Assembly (NCBI RefSeq): GCF_014195325.1
Contig: NZ_JACIBK010000010.1
Location: 62,001 to 126,000, forward strand
DNA from: Rhizobium sp. BK650
GTDB lineage: Bacteria > Pseudomonadota > Alphaproteobacteria > Rhizobiales > Rhizobiaceae
Length of the DNA stretch: 64,000 nt
Direction: 5' to 3'
Shown: positions 25,237 through 34,431 of the stretch, one piece after another
Layout of the letters: every line of letters begins with the position of its first letter
Position numbering within the stretch: position 1 is the stretch's first letter
The notes under the pieces: generated by a model
The model's database searches: none
Told to the model about the DNA's origin: nothing
What the model saw: the letters and a program-made list of their open reading frames with translations, nothing else
Made by a program: the position numbers and the translations under genes

Positions 25237-26377
25237 AGGTCGCTCGGTCTTTTGGCGATTCACCGCTGGGAAAAACTACTCGCTCATCGTTTTCGACGAT
25301 GGAACCGAGCTTGGCGTCGACCGCAGTCAATTGCATCAGAAGACGTCGTGACTGCGCGGTCTCTTCCGGGCCCTCAACAGGCGAAAGGATAATTTGGTCG
25401 TCGAATTTCGCTCCGTTCAATCGCTTGCTATGCGCCATCCCCGACTTGAAATGGCACTGTTTCAGGATAAGCAGGCTGGCTTGCCTAACGAGGCTGAGCA
25501 TGAAGCGCGGGTATTGAAAAATCGCCCAGGCGGCTGCGACCGACAGACGCAGGTTTTTTGCCTTTCTGTACTGCCGGAATGCATATTTTTGAGTAAGCGC
25601 CATAGCGCTTCTGGCTGCGTGTCTCGGAAGCTGCGGATTTGCGGCGATCGAGCGCTTGATTGCTTCCAAGACACCTCGACCAATTCGCGCGTGATCCGAC
25701 GACATATTGCCGGGATATTTCCTGTATCCAACCAAGCGTTCGGGAACGATTTCCATGTGATAGCGCGCGGCAAGTTTGAGTTCGAAATCAAGATCTTCGC
25801 AGCCTCCAATACCTTCGGCTGCGTATGAGCTATCGAATCCGCCGATCTCAAGCGCGACGTCCCGTCGGACGAGAAGCGCGCTTCCGTTACCTATATATTT
25901 GAAATTCAGATGCCGGGCATAGATGTAGCCCCTGGCGGTTTTAGACCCGCCGACCCCAACGATCTCATCATCCTCGTCAATGATGTAATGCAGTACATAG
26001 ACGGCGCCCCATCGCCGGGATAAGCGACCGAGGGCATCTACCTGCTTTTCGATTTTCGTGTGATGCCAGAGATCGTCTGCGTCAAGAAACGCCACAAATC
26101 GACCTGATGATGCATTGATCCCGGTATTCCTTGCGGCGGCGACACCACGGTTTGGTGTGGACAGGAGACGGATACGTGGATCCGTGATCGCTATCTGCTC
26201 GACCAGTTTTGCAGTGTCGTCCGTCGAGCCGTCATTAACGACAATGATCTCCAAGGCAGGATAGGTCTGGCGCACAGCCGATCGAAGCGTGCGCTCAATA
26301 TAGGTGGAGGCGTTAAAGGCCGGAATGACCACTGAAACCAAGGGCTGGGTGGAAGAAAAAGGGGCTCCTCGATCCAT
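25205..26377 (-). CDS. Glycosyltransferase family 2
   Basis: 390 residues. The N-terminal 230 residues form a GT-A fold: VSVVIPAFNASTYIERTLRSA, VVNDGSTDDT, and the metal-binding FLDADDLW near residue 100, then a GGCEDLDFELKLA acceptor-site helix. The C-terminal 150 residues are basic and unassigned. It transfers a sugar from an activated donor to a glycan or lipid acceptor at the cytosolic membrane face. It is the last gene of the six-gene polysaccharide operon, 10 bp after the exporter gene. Donor and linkage cannot be predicted. Confidence 0.87.
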   Translation of the reverse strand: MDRGAPFSSTQPLVSVVIPAFNASTYIERTLRSAVRQTYPALEIIVVNDGSTDDTAKLVEQIAITDPRIRLLSTPNRGVAAARNTGINASSGRFVAFLDADDLWHHTKIEKQVDALGRLSRRWGAVYVLHYIIDEDDEIVGVGGSKTARGYIYARHLNFKYIGNGSALLVRRDVALEIGGFDSSYAAEGIGGCEDLDFELKLAARYHMEIVPERLVGYRKYPGNMSSDHARIGRGVLEAIKRSIAANPQLPRHAARSAMALTQKYAFRQYRKAKNLRLSVAAAWAIFQYPRFMLSLVRQASLLILKQCHFKSGMAHSKRLNGAKFDDQIILSPVEGPEETAQSRRLLMQLTAVDAKLGSIVENDERVVFPSGESPKDRATSNARRAERQP

Positions 26378-26387
26378 CGATTGTTCC

Positions 26388-28127
26388 TTATGCCAATTCC
26401 GGGACGAGTGAGATCTGATGCGTCATCAGACTGGCAACGGACGATCGGTGGCTGACGATAATCAGTGTTCGGCTCTGGTACTCCTTGAGGAGGAGTGAAA
26501 GAACCCGGGCCTCGGTCGCCTCGTCCAACGCGTTGGTGGCTTCATCGAGGAGTAGTATCTCCGGCCGGCCTGCAAGTGCACGCGCCAGGCCAATACGCTG
26601 CCGCTGGCCGCCCGAAAGCCTTATCGCCTCATCGCCGAGCCATTCGTCGAATCCGTAGGGCAACTTCTCGATAAACTCAGTCGCGCAGGCCATATCGGCG
26701 GCCCACCGGACATCTTGTTCGGAAATTTCCCGGCGGAACCGGATATTGTCGAGGACGGTACCTTCCATCAATTCGACGTCCTGGCCCGAGACCGAGAGTA
26801 GCCGCTGCCAACTCGACCGTTCGATGGTCGAAAGATCCTTTCCGTCCACAGTTATGCGGCCCTCAGTCGGCTGGATGAGATCGAGAAGCATGTTGAGGAT
26901 TGTTGTCTTGCCGGAGCCACTTGGCCCCGTCAGCGCGGTCGTCTCGCCTGTCCTGATGGAGAAACTGACATTGCTGACGGCGGGAACGCTGCTGCCCTCA
27001 TAGGAGAAGGAAACATCATGGAAAACGATCTCTCTGTGCAGAGGCCTGAGGCTTTCACCGCAGGCAACCTGTCTGGGATCGTCTGCCTCGGAAATTATCG
27101 TCAGAACGTTCTGCAGAGGGGCCTCAAGGGCATGCAGCCCGAGGATCTGGGAATCGAACTCCTTGATGTACGGTTGGAGCCTGTAAAGAAGGATTGTCGC
27201 CGATAAAGCTGCGCGGAAGTCTACCGGCAGAAACTGTGAGGACAGAATGATCGTTAGGATGACCCCGAATGTCAGCACCTCGCTCAAAAGTGACGTTGCG
27301 GCACCCATCTGGTCGGAACGGGACCAGGTTTTCCCGACTTTCTTGGAAAGGAGGTTGAATATGCCCTCGTGGCGCTTTTCCAGCCCGAAACTTTTCACTG
27401 CCTTCACGGTCTGTAATGTAGTCCAGGTCAGCTGGGTCAGGTCCTCCATCGCCGAAACGGCGGCCGCACCTGTGCGCCGATAGGCTTCGGCAAACATGCC
27501 GAGGGCAAGGTTATGGACAATACCGAAAACAAGGCCGAGCAAGGCGATCGGCCATGCCATGACAAGCATTCCGGTACCGAAGATGATGATTGTCCCAAAA
27601 TTGATCCCGAGGCGAACGAGGCTCGCGTGCGCCGAAGCGACAGCATGAGATTCTGTTGCGATCACGTTCATGAGGTCGCTGCGTTCGTAGTGCTGAAAGC
27701 GCTGAAATGGGATCGACAGGATTTTTGCATAAAGACGATGCCGGATGCTGTCGCTGATTTGATGACTGACGACGCTTGCGATGATCGAGTTGGCGAAACC
27801 CAGAACGATGCGGAGAATGATCGCACAGATGAGAATAGCGACCAGCATCGATTCCGATATTGCGGCTTCAAAACCACCGAAAAATGCAGGAAGCCCAGGG
27901 ATCGCAGCGCCGGAAGAACCCTCCTGGCCGAGAATAAAAACTAGGCTCACCAGGAAAGTGATCCCCACCATTTCCATCAGACCGCTCAGGATGCCGATCG
28001 CGACCATCACCGACGTCTTCAGCCGAAGCGAGGGCACGAGTTTGAGAAGCTCGCGGAAGCGGGCTGCGACCACCAGATTGAAGGCGCCTGTCGGCTTGGC
28101 GGCAACCGATTTTTTCAGTGTCGTCAT
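26388..28127 (-). CDS. ABC exporter, fused membrane and ATPase domains (MsbA/PglK type)
   Basis: 579 residues. Residues 40-330 hold about six membrane helices of an ABC type IV exporter. The C-terminal nucleotide-binding domain has Walker A GPSGSGKTT, signature LSGGQRQRIGLARAL and Walker B ILLLDEATNALDEAT. It should act as a homodimer that flips or exports a lipid-linked glycan or another large amphiphile across the inner membrane. It sits between two glycosyltransferase genes in the polysaccharide operon (3 and 10 bp gaps), which points to a glycan product and not to a protein. No peptidase C39 domain is present. Confidence 0.9.
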   Translation of the reverse strand: MTTLKKSVAAKPTGAFNLVVAARFRELLKLVPSLRLKTSVMVAIGILSGLMEMVGITFLVSLVFILGQEGSSGAAIPGLPAFFGGFEAAISESMLVAILICAIILRIVLGFANSIIASVVSHQISDSIRHRLYAKILSIPFQRFQHYERSDLMNVIATESHAVASAHASLVRLGINFGTIIIFGTGMLVMAWPIALLGLVFGIVHNLALGMFAEAYRRTGAAAVSAMEDLTQLTWTTLQTVKAVKSFGLEKRHEGIFNLLSKKVGKTWSRSDQMGAATSLLSEVLTFGVILTIILSSQFLPVDFRAALSATILLYRLQPYIKEFDSQILGLHALEAPLQNVLTIISEADDPRQVACGESLRPLHREIVFHDVSFSYEGSSVPAVSNVSFSIRTGETTALTGPSGSGKTTILNMLLDLIQPTEGRITVDGKDLSTIERSSWQRLLSVSGQDVELMEGTVLDNIRFRREISEQDVRWAADMACATEFIEKLPYGFDEWLGDEAIRLSGGQRQRIGLARALAGRPEILLLDEATNALDEATEARVLSLLLKEYQSRTLIIVSHRSSVASLMTHQISLVPELA

Positions 28128-28130
28128 CGG

Positions 28131-29210
28131 TCATCCATCCCCGGGTGGTTTGATCAACATGCCGATCTGACCAGTGGCGGTCGCTCCGAAACGGTCATGG
28201 AATGACGTGCCATTCTCGGGGAAATCGATAGCTGTCACTGCTTCCGCAGCAGGCGGTCCGCCAGACATGCGTCCCTGCAATCGATTCGCCAATCGTCGTG
28301 CCTTGCCCGTGGCGAAGCGCAAGACACGACCAATCCCGCCAATAGCGAGTCTGAGGGGGAACCGTCGAGCAATCAGCGATGCCAGCTTTCTCACCTGACG
28401 ATAGTCTCTGCTGGAAAACGCCTTGCCGAAATACCACCGCGCTATATCGAATTCCGCGAGGGTCGCGGCGGCGGCAAGATTCGGGTGCCGTTTTTTGAGC
28501 TCTGCCATCACCAGAGAATGAGATCTCAGCATGCGACTGGCGTTACTCGACATGGTTCCACGAGTAATACGGTATCCGGTCAGGAAATCAGGGACCGGTG
28601 TGAAAGGCAGCCTTTCGGCGAGCGCCAGATAAAGCTTCAGGTCTTCGCATCCCTCGGCTTTTTGATCACGCAACGCGGGATCATAACCTCCGCATGCCAG
28701 AACATCGGCGCGAGGCATGAGTGGCGTGCTGCCGTTGCCGATAAAGTTTTCCCGAGCCATGATTTCGAAGACGTCGCCTTTGTGCAGCACGGGTCTCGAA
28801 TGGCTAAAAATCACGTCATCTGCGTCGATTGCCGCATACCAGTTGTAGGCGACCCCCCGCCTTTCGGGAAAAATTCCCAGAGCCTGCATTTGTAATTCGA
28901 TTTTGCGGGGGTGCCAGAGATCGTCGGCATCGATCGGAGCGATGAAGCTTCCCGTCGCTTCACGGATCCCGTGGTTGCGGGCACGTGCTACACCGCCGTT
29001 TTCCCTTTGCAGAACCCTGACACGCGAATCCTTGAGGCTATATTCGCTTGCCAGCTCAAAGGTTTTGTCCTGTGAACCATCGTCGACCACGAGGATCTCA
29101 AGGCATTCATAAGTCTGGTTCGATACGCTCTTAAGTGTTTCAACGAGCGTTTTCTCGGCATTGTAGGCCGGAATGACGACCGTGACCAAAGGGAAGGAAT
29201 CGGCGCTCAT
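28131..29210 (-). CDS. Glycosyltransferase family 2
   Basis: 359 residues. GT-A motifs: VTVVIPAYNAEKTLVETLKS, LVVDDGSQDKT, and the metal site APIDADDLW near residue 95, then GCEDLKLYLALAE. It resembles the 390-residue GT2 of the same operon in length and domain order, with a basic C-terminal tail, and the two may be paralogues. It lies 6 bp downstream of the three-domain fusion gene and 3 bp upstream of the exporter gene, so translation is probably coupled. Sugar specificity unknown. Confidence 0.87.
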   Translation of the reverse strand: MSADSFPLVTVVIPAYNAEKTLVETLKSVSNQTYECLEILVVDDGSQDKTFELASEYSLKDSRVRVLQRENGGVARARNHGIREATGSFIAPIDADDLWHPRKIELQMQALGIFPERRGVAYNWYAAIDADDVIFSHSRPVLHKGDVFEIMARENFIGNGSTPLMPRADVLACGGYDPALRDQKAEGCEDLKLYLALAERLPFTPVPDFLTGYRITRGTMSSNASRMLRSHSLVMAELKKRHPNLAAAATLAEFDIARWYFGKAFSSRDYRQVRKLASLIARRFPLRLAIGGIGRVLRFATGKARRLANRLQGRMSGGPPAAEAVTAIDFPENGTSFHDRFGATATGQIGMLIKPPGDG

Positions 29211-29216
29211 CGCTTG

Positions 29217-32200
29217 CTATCCAATGAACGCATCGGGATGACCCATCAGTTTGGCGAAGGCCTGGAGAGGAAGATCGCCGCGGACTTCAAGGCGTGGAAG
29301 GGATAAGGGGTGATCCGCAAAGCTCGTCCTCGCAGGCTTTGTCGAAAAGCCGATCTCGTAACCTGCGTGAGCAAGAATGCCAGGAACACGGAAATCGGTG
29401 GAGCCGAAGGGAAGAGCGATGGATGTCACCGCCTCACCCAGTCGGCTTTCCAGCGCGTCGCGCGACAGAACAGCTTCGCCCAGCAACGCATTGTTGTCCA
29501 GCGAGCTTGCCGGCTTGTGAGACGCCAGATGAGACCCGAAGCGAATGCCTTGTTGGTGCAGACTGCGGATATCGGCCCAGGACATCAGCGGGGCCGGCTC
29601 CCCGTAAGTAGCGTCCCAATCCGACTCGCCACCAACCTTGTCGGTTACCACGAAGACGTCTGCGCCGAATCCGCTCTCGGCCAGAATGGGAAAAGCGTCG
29701 GTAAGAAAATCGAGATAAGCGTCGTCGAAGCTCAGGACGACAGGGCGTCCCTGGATGGGTTTGCGCACACGCAGCATCGCGGCTAGGTTCTGGGCCGTCA
29801 GAGTGTAGTAGCCCTGCCGCCGGAGGAACTGCATCTGCTTGCGGAAGATCTCAGGGGCAACGCGAAAACGACGGAGTGCATCCGGCCCGTCGTCCGCAAT
29901 TCTGTGATACATGAGCACTGGAATCGAGGTCGTAACCTCGTTCGTCCATGCAGCCCCGCGATCGATGCCGGCCGGCCCCCAGATGATGTGCCTGGCCACA
30001 TCGGCATCCAGAGGGACGCCGTGCGCTTCGATCCGAACGGTCGGTATTGCGACCTTGCGCTTTGCGAAGCGATGGACCGCATAAAGCTCTGTCTCGATTG
30101 TTTCTTCCAATACAAGATCAGGCAAGTTCGACAGGACCGTTTTGATCGTGCCCACGCCAAACGGGTTATTCCAGTCGAAACCGGTTCTGTCAGGTTCGTC
30201 GCGACGGATATGGGCGTGCGCCGTGACAAGGCAACCGCCTGGTTTCAGGGCCTTGGCGATCTTCCGGCATACCTCTTCCAGGATATTCTCGTCGTCCATG
30301 TAGTACAGGACCTCCGAGCAGACGATCAGATCCTGCTCGGGCGGAAGTTCGCTCCCGACGAAGTCCAGAACGCGAAGCTCCACGTTCCGACAGTCCCGGC
30401 ACCTCTCGGATGCCCTCTCAATGGCGCGGCGGGAAATATCCGTGGCCGTCAGGAAACCGACCTTCTGTGCAAGTTTTGCCGTGAATATCCCTTCCGCGCA
30501 GGCGAGCTCGAGTGCTCTTTCGATCCCCTCGGGAATAAGGCTCAGCGTCTGCTCGTATTTGACCTGTTCGTAGACGGAGAGGTAGTTCCACGGGTCGGGG
30601 CGCTCGAAAACACGCTCCCAATATTCCTCTTTCGATGCGGCTTCCGACAGAGCCGCTTGCTTCTCGTCGGTTTTGGGAAAGGCGTCGCTCACCTCAGCAA
30701 CCGCTCCTGCGAACTGCCGCTTGTAATGGGATTGCAGCTCCAACAAGCGCGCTTCATTATCCCCACACTCCTTTGCCGAGGATTTGACGAGGACATTCCG
30801 ACGTATCGTGTAGGAGAGCTGGCCGAGTTGCCGCCGTCGTCCCCGCCGCTGCCGGAGGATTTTGGCAAAAACTCTGGCGTTGCGAACGGTTTCGACTGCC
30901 CAGGAGCGGGCATAAGAAAAGGTCAAGGGTGCGGGCACGTGATTTCCGGCCCGCATTTCATCGAAGATAAGCGTGAGTTGGGCGGGAACGGAGAGGTCTC
31001 CCCACAGGGGACCAACATAGGATCCGACATGTTGCCCTCTGGAAAAGACTTGCAGCAACAGCGTATCGGCCTGGTCTACCTTGGCAATAGGGTTCAGTTT
31101 ACCAGTATCGACGGCAGCCACCTGCAAATGGCCGAGCGTGAAGGAGCGCGATAGGTCGGCCGCCGAGATCGACCAGGCAACGAGTTCTTTCAACCGGCGC
31201 CCGGTCCCGGGCAGTGAGTGCTGCTCGAGTAGCCGGACAAGGTCGAGGAATGCCGGGTTCCAGCGCTCCTGCAGATCGATGAGATCGGCAGCATTCGCAA
31301 CCGCCAGGCCTGTTTGCAATCCATGAAATATCACCGCTGCGAGGAAGCCTTCATAACCTGCGGCATCGGGAAGTTCGGGGAGCAGCGCTGCCAGCGCCGC
31401 TAGATCAGCTCCCACGCACAAATTTGCCGAAGCGGCCCAGGCGAGCATCCGCAATTGCCCGAGCGCCGGCGCCGTCCACCGGGCATTCTCATCGTCGGCA
31501 GACTGCTCTCCATTCATGCGCAGAGCCTGCGCTCTGATGGTGACACGAACGGCATCCCTTACCATTTTACGCGGATCGCCCGAGAGAGAGCCGGCCTTCA
31601 TGCGATAGAAGGAAAGGCACTTGTCAATCTGCCGGAATACAGCTCCCGCAAACGCCATGCGAAGCCAGAGATCCCAGTCCTCGCAGGTCTGCAATTCCAC
31701 GTCCATGCCGCCCAGCCGAATGAAAAGCTCCTTTGGAAATACCACCGCATGAATGGCGACGGCACAGAACGACGAGAATTCTCGCTTTGCCCTGTCGCCT
31801 GAGAGATCGGGGGGAATTTCAACAGGCAGCATGCGCCAGTCCGGCGTGACACGGCGATAGCTGCAATAGGCAACGGTTGGTTGCTGCCCATGCTCGGCAA
31901 CGGGCAGCATGCTTTCGATGAAAGCAGGGTCCAGCCAGTCGTCCGCGTCGAGCATGCAAAGCAGAGGAGCGCTCGCAAACCCGGCGGCGGCATTACGCGC
32001 TGCGGCGGCGCCGGCATTCCCCTGACGATGGATCAGGATCCGGCTATCCGCCTGCGCAAAGCCTTCCAGCACATTCCAGGTATCGTCTTTCGAGCCGTCA
32101 TCGACGACCACCGCCTGCCAGCTTGACACCGACTGTTTCTGCAAGCTGCCCAGGCAGTCGGCCAGCGTTTCGGCCGCGTTGTAGGCGGGGATAAGGAACG

Positions 32201-32228
32201 ATATCTCCGGCTTCGATGCGGTCACCAT
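29217..32228 (-). CDS. Three-domain glycan enzyme: GT2 + NodS-like methyltransferase + NodB-like deacetylase
   Basis: 1003 residues from the ATG at 32228, which overlaps the upstream GT2 stop by 7 bp; an in-frame start 48 bp upstream would overlap more. Residues about 6-230 are GT2 (FLIPAYNAAETL, VVDDGSKDDT, MLDADDWLD). About 240-530 is an unassigned, partly helical linker. About 536-732 is a SAM-dependent methyltransferase like NodS (WNYLSVYEQVKYEQ, LELACAEGIFTAKLA, VCSEVLYYMDDENIL). About 768-1003 is a polysaccharide deacetylase of the NodB/CE4 fold (VLMYHRI, LSFDDAYLDF, GSHLASH). In CE4 the FDD and HxxxH residues bind the metal; alanine follows FDD where glycine is usual. No signal peptide or membrane helix. 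Probably builds and tailors an N-acylated sugar unit; the substrate is unknown. Confidence 0.85.
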   Translation of the reverse strand: MVTASKPEISFLIPAYNAAETLADCLGSLQKQSVSSWQAVVVDDGSKDDTWNVLEGFAQADSRILIHRQGNAGAAAARNAAAGFASAPLLCMLDADDWLDPAFIESMLPVAEHGQQPTVAYCSYRRVTPDWRMLPVEIPPDLSGDRAKREFSSFCAVAIHAVVFPKELFIRLGGMDVELQTCEDWDLWLRMAFAGAVFRQIDKCLSFYRMKAGSLSGDPRKMVRDAVRVTIRAQALRMNGEQSADDENARWTAPALGQLRMLAWAASANLCVGADLAALAALLPELPDAAGYEGFLAAVIFHGLQTGLAVANAADLIDLQERWNPAFLDLVRLLEQHSLPGTGRRLKELVAWSISAADLSRSFTLGHLQVAAVDTGKLNPIAKVDQADTLLLQVFSRGQHVGSYVGPLWGDLSVPAQLTLIFDEMRAGNHVPAPLTFSYARSWAVETVRNARVFAKILRQRRGRRRQLGQLSYTIRRNVLVKSSAKECGDNEARLLELQSHYKRQFAGAVAEVSDAFPKTDEKQAALSEAASKEEYWERVFERPDPWNYLSVYEQVKYEQTLSLIPEGIERALELACAEGIFTAKLAQKVGFLTATDISRRAIERASERCRDCRNVELRVLDFVGSELPPEQDLIVCSEVLYYMDDENILEEVCRKIAKALKPGGCLVTAHAHIRRDEPDRTGFDWNNPFGVGTIKTVLSNLPDLVLEETIETELYAVHRFAKRKVAIPTVRIEAHGVPLDADVARHIIWGPAGIDRGAAWTNEVTTSIPVLMYHRIADDGPDALRRFRVAPEIFRKQMQFLRRQGYYTLTAQNLAAMLRVRKPIQGRPVVLSFDDAYLDFLTDAFPILAESGFGADVFVVTDKVGGESDWDATYGEPAPLMSWADIRSLHQQGIRFGSHLASHKPASSLDNNALLGEAVLSRDALESRLGEAVTSIALPFGSTDFRVPGILAHAGYEIGFSTKPARTSFADHPLSLPRLEVRGDLPLQAFAKLMGHPDAFIG

Positions 32229-33400
32229 GCCGGCATCTTCCAGCGCCGAAGCACATACCAGGCGCCATTCAGACATCCCAGTATCTCCTCCTTCAGAAAG
32301 AAGGTGTCCGAGGTTGCTCCCGTGGGCAGCCGCTTCCTCAATTTTCGCAGATAATATCGTGGCAAGGCGATGAGTATGCGCCGCAGGTTACCCCGGTTCC
32401 CGGTGTTCTGGTACTGGACCAGAAGGGCCGCCACATGACCGCTCATATATTGGCGGATCTGCTTGGCGAGCCCCTTCATCTCCTTGCGATGGAAATGCCA
32501 GGAAACCGCAGTCGGCTCGTAGCGACAGGTGCCGCCGTAGTGGAGAAGCCGATTCCAGAGTTCGGAATCGCCCGAACATCCTGCCGCACCCATGTCCAGC
32601 CGGACGTCGAATAAGCCGATATCGTCGAATACCTGGCGGCGGAACGCCTGGCTTGCGCCTGCGCCGATCAGCCAGGCGGGCGCCCCGTAGGGAGCGCTCC
32701 GAAGATAGAAATCCGGACCGAAATCCAAGCGCTTATAGCCTCTGCCAAATCCCCAGTGAGTTTCGAAGATCAGCTGGGCGGGCGTGGAAAGCTCTCCGGG
32801 AAGGACAAGGCCGGTGACGCATCCGATTTCGGGCTGATCGAAGGCCTTCATCAGGTTCTCCAACCAGCATTCGTGCAGGACCACGTCGTCATCCGTAAAT
32901 GCCACGAACGCGGTCTTTGCTGCGCGTACGGCGGCATTGCGCGCGTAGTCCAAACCCACCCTGCTTTCACGGACATAGGTTGCGCCGGCCGCCTCTACAA
33001 CGCGGCGCGTATCATCACCGGCTGAGGCATTGTCGACGACGATCACCTCGACCGGCGGCAATGATTGCCTGGGAATTGATGCCAGGCATCGGGCCAGTTC
33101 ATCCGGCCGATCCTTGGTGCAGATCAGGAGGCTGACGTCCCGGTTCGTGGTTGGCGCCTGCATCACGTTTCGCGCGTGTTCGATGGTCTCCGGCAATACA
33201 GTGCGCGCGGCCAGCACCGCCGGCCTTTCCGGCTCTTCGACATAGGTCTGGCCGACGGGGACGCCCTCGGCGACGAAGACCACCAGCCCGGCGCCGATCG
33301 CCGGGGCATTCGCACCGACGTCATCCGATGATAGATCCATGTATCGGATAGGCACGGGGAAGAGATTGTTTTTCATGTCACGCGGTATGGCGTCACTCAT
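32222..33400 (-). CDS. Glycosyltransferase family 2
   Basis: 392 residues. About 85 N-terminal residues of unassigned sequence precede a GT-A domain: VSLLICTKDRPDELARCLASI, EVIVVDNASAGDDT and the metal-binding FTDDDVVLH near residue 185; GCSGDSELWNRLL follows. The C-terminal part contains YYLRKLRKRLP and a short hydrophobic stretch. This is a different GT2 subfamily from the other two in the operon (DDD in place of DADD). Second gene of the operon, 32 bp after the epimerase gene, with its stop overlapping the fusion gene start. Confidence 0.87.
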   Translation of the reverse strand: MSDAIPRDMKNNLFPVPIRYMDLSSDDVGANAPAIGAGLVVFVAEGVPVGQTYVEEPERPAVLAARTVLPETIEHARNVMQAPTTNRDVSLLICTKDRPDELARCLASIPRQSLPPVEVIVVDNASAGDDTRRVVEAAGATYVRESRVGLDYARNAAVRAAKTAFVAFTDDDVVLHECWLENLMKAFDQPEIGCVTGLVLPGELSTPAQLIFETHWGFGRGYKRLDFGPDFYLRSAPYGAPAWLIGAGASQAFRRQVFDDIGLFDVRLDMGAAGCSGDSELWNRLLHYGGTCRYEPTAVSWHFHRKEMKGLAKQIRQYMSGHVAALLVQYQNTGNRGNLRRILIALPRYYLRKLRKRLPTGATSDTFFLKEEILGCLNGAWYVLRRWKMPAW

Positions 33401-33432
33401 TACTACACTCTGCGCCAGCTCTCGGGAACTGT

Positions 33433-34431
33433 TTAGCGTCCTGCCTTGCCCAGCCGGCGGGAGCCCGCCTGGTCAACCTGTGCCGTAGTAATGTTCATTT
33501 CCTCTCTGAACCACTCGAGAGTCTTTGCGACGCCTTCCTCATAGCTGATCGCACACGACCATTCGGGCATTACATAATTTGCATTCGTCAGATCCGGCCG
33601 TCTGTTCGTCGGATCGTGCGGCGGTGAGGGCTCGAAGACGATCGGAGCGCCACCCGCAAGGCGTGAAACATATTGAGCCACTTCCAAGACGGAGATCTCA
33701 CGATCGTTCCCGACGTTGAGTGGCCCCCTGTAATCCGTTTCGTTCATCCAGAAAAAACGCGCAAAGCCGTCGATGATGTCATCAACATAGCCCCAGCTTC
33801 GGGATTGGAGACCATCCCCGAACACCGTAATGGGGCGGCCGGTCAGGGCTTGCGCAGCGAAGTTGGAGACTGCCCGGCCGTCGTCCGGCCGCGTTCTCGG
33901 TCCGTATACGTTGAAGGGTCGAACGATTTTGACGTCCAGACCCTGCGTGCGCTGCATTTCGAACAGCAAGGACTCGGTGCAGCGTTTGCTTTCGTCATAT
34001 GACGCGCGTGGCCCCGTGCAGTCGACCTGACCCTTATAGGACTCCGGCTGCGGCGAAACCAGTGGATCACCATAGACTTCAGAGGAAGAGGTGAAGCAGA
34101 AGCGGCCTCCCTTCTTAAGAACATCCAAAAGACGGAATGCTCCAATGAGATTTGCCGAAATGGTTCGCTTCGGCTCCCTCATGTACCAGGGCGGGGAGGC
34201 TGGGGAAGCAAGGTGATATACCTCATCATACTTGTCTGACGTGCGAAATTCTTCGATGTCAGATCGCACGAAGCTGAAGCGAGGATCCCGAATATGTGCG
34301 ACATTCTCCTCACGCCCAGTCCAAAGATTATCGACAACGACCAGTTTTTCGATGTCAGCGCGATTTAAGAGCCTATCGCACAAGTGTGACCCGAGAAAAC
34401 CAGCTCCGCCTGCCACAAGGACCTTCTTCAT
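33433..34431 (-). CDS. NAD-dependent epimerase/dehydratase, UDP-glucuronate decarboxylase-like
   Basis: 332 residues. An extended short-chain dehydrogenase: GGAGFLGSHLCDRLL binds NAD, YHLASPASPPWY and FTSSSEVYGDP form the active-site loop, and ASYDESKRCTE supplies the YxxxK pair. VRPFNVYGPRTRPDDGRAVSNF and FGDGLQSRSWGYVDDIIDG match UDP-glucuronate decarboxylases (UXS), which make UDP-xylose from UDP-glucuronate. First gene of the polysaccharide operon; GGAG precedes its ATG. A role as donor-sugar supplier for the glycosyltransferases downstream is a strong inference. dTDP-glucose dehydratase is less likely because the SPASP segment is typical of UXS. Confidence 0.88.
   Translation of the reverse strand: MKKVLVAGGAGFLGSHLCDRLLNRADIEKLVVVDNLWTGREENVAHIRDPRFSFVRSDIEEFRTSDKYDEVYHLASPASPPWYMREPKRTISANLIGAFRLLDVLKKGGRFCFTSSSEVYGDPLVSPQPESYKGQVDCTGPRASYDESKRCTESLLFEMQRTQGLDVKIVRPFNVYGPRTRPDDGRAVSNFAAQALTGRPITVFGDGLQSRSWGYVDDIIDGFARFFWMNETDYRGPLNVGNDREISVLEVAQYVSRLAGGAPIVFEPSPPHDPTNRRPDLTNANYVMPEWSCAISYEEGVAKTLEWFREEMNITTAQVDQAGSRRLGKAGR

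Noticed and set aside
29904..31154. 416-codon plus-strand frame opposite the three-domain fusion gene
   Set aside because: It covers conserved methyltransferase and deacetylase motifs on the other strand and has no protein-like family pattern.
29217..32228. A nodulation (nod) gene cluster
   Set aside because: NodS- and NodB-like domains are present, but there is no nodA, nodC, nodIJ or nod box, and the GT2 domain lacks the membrane helices of NodC.
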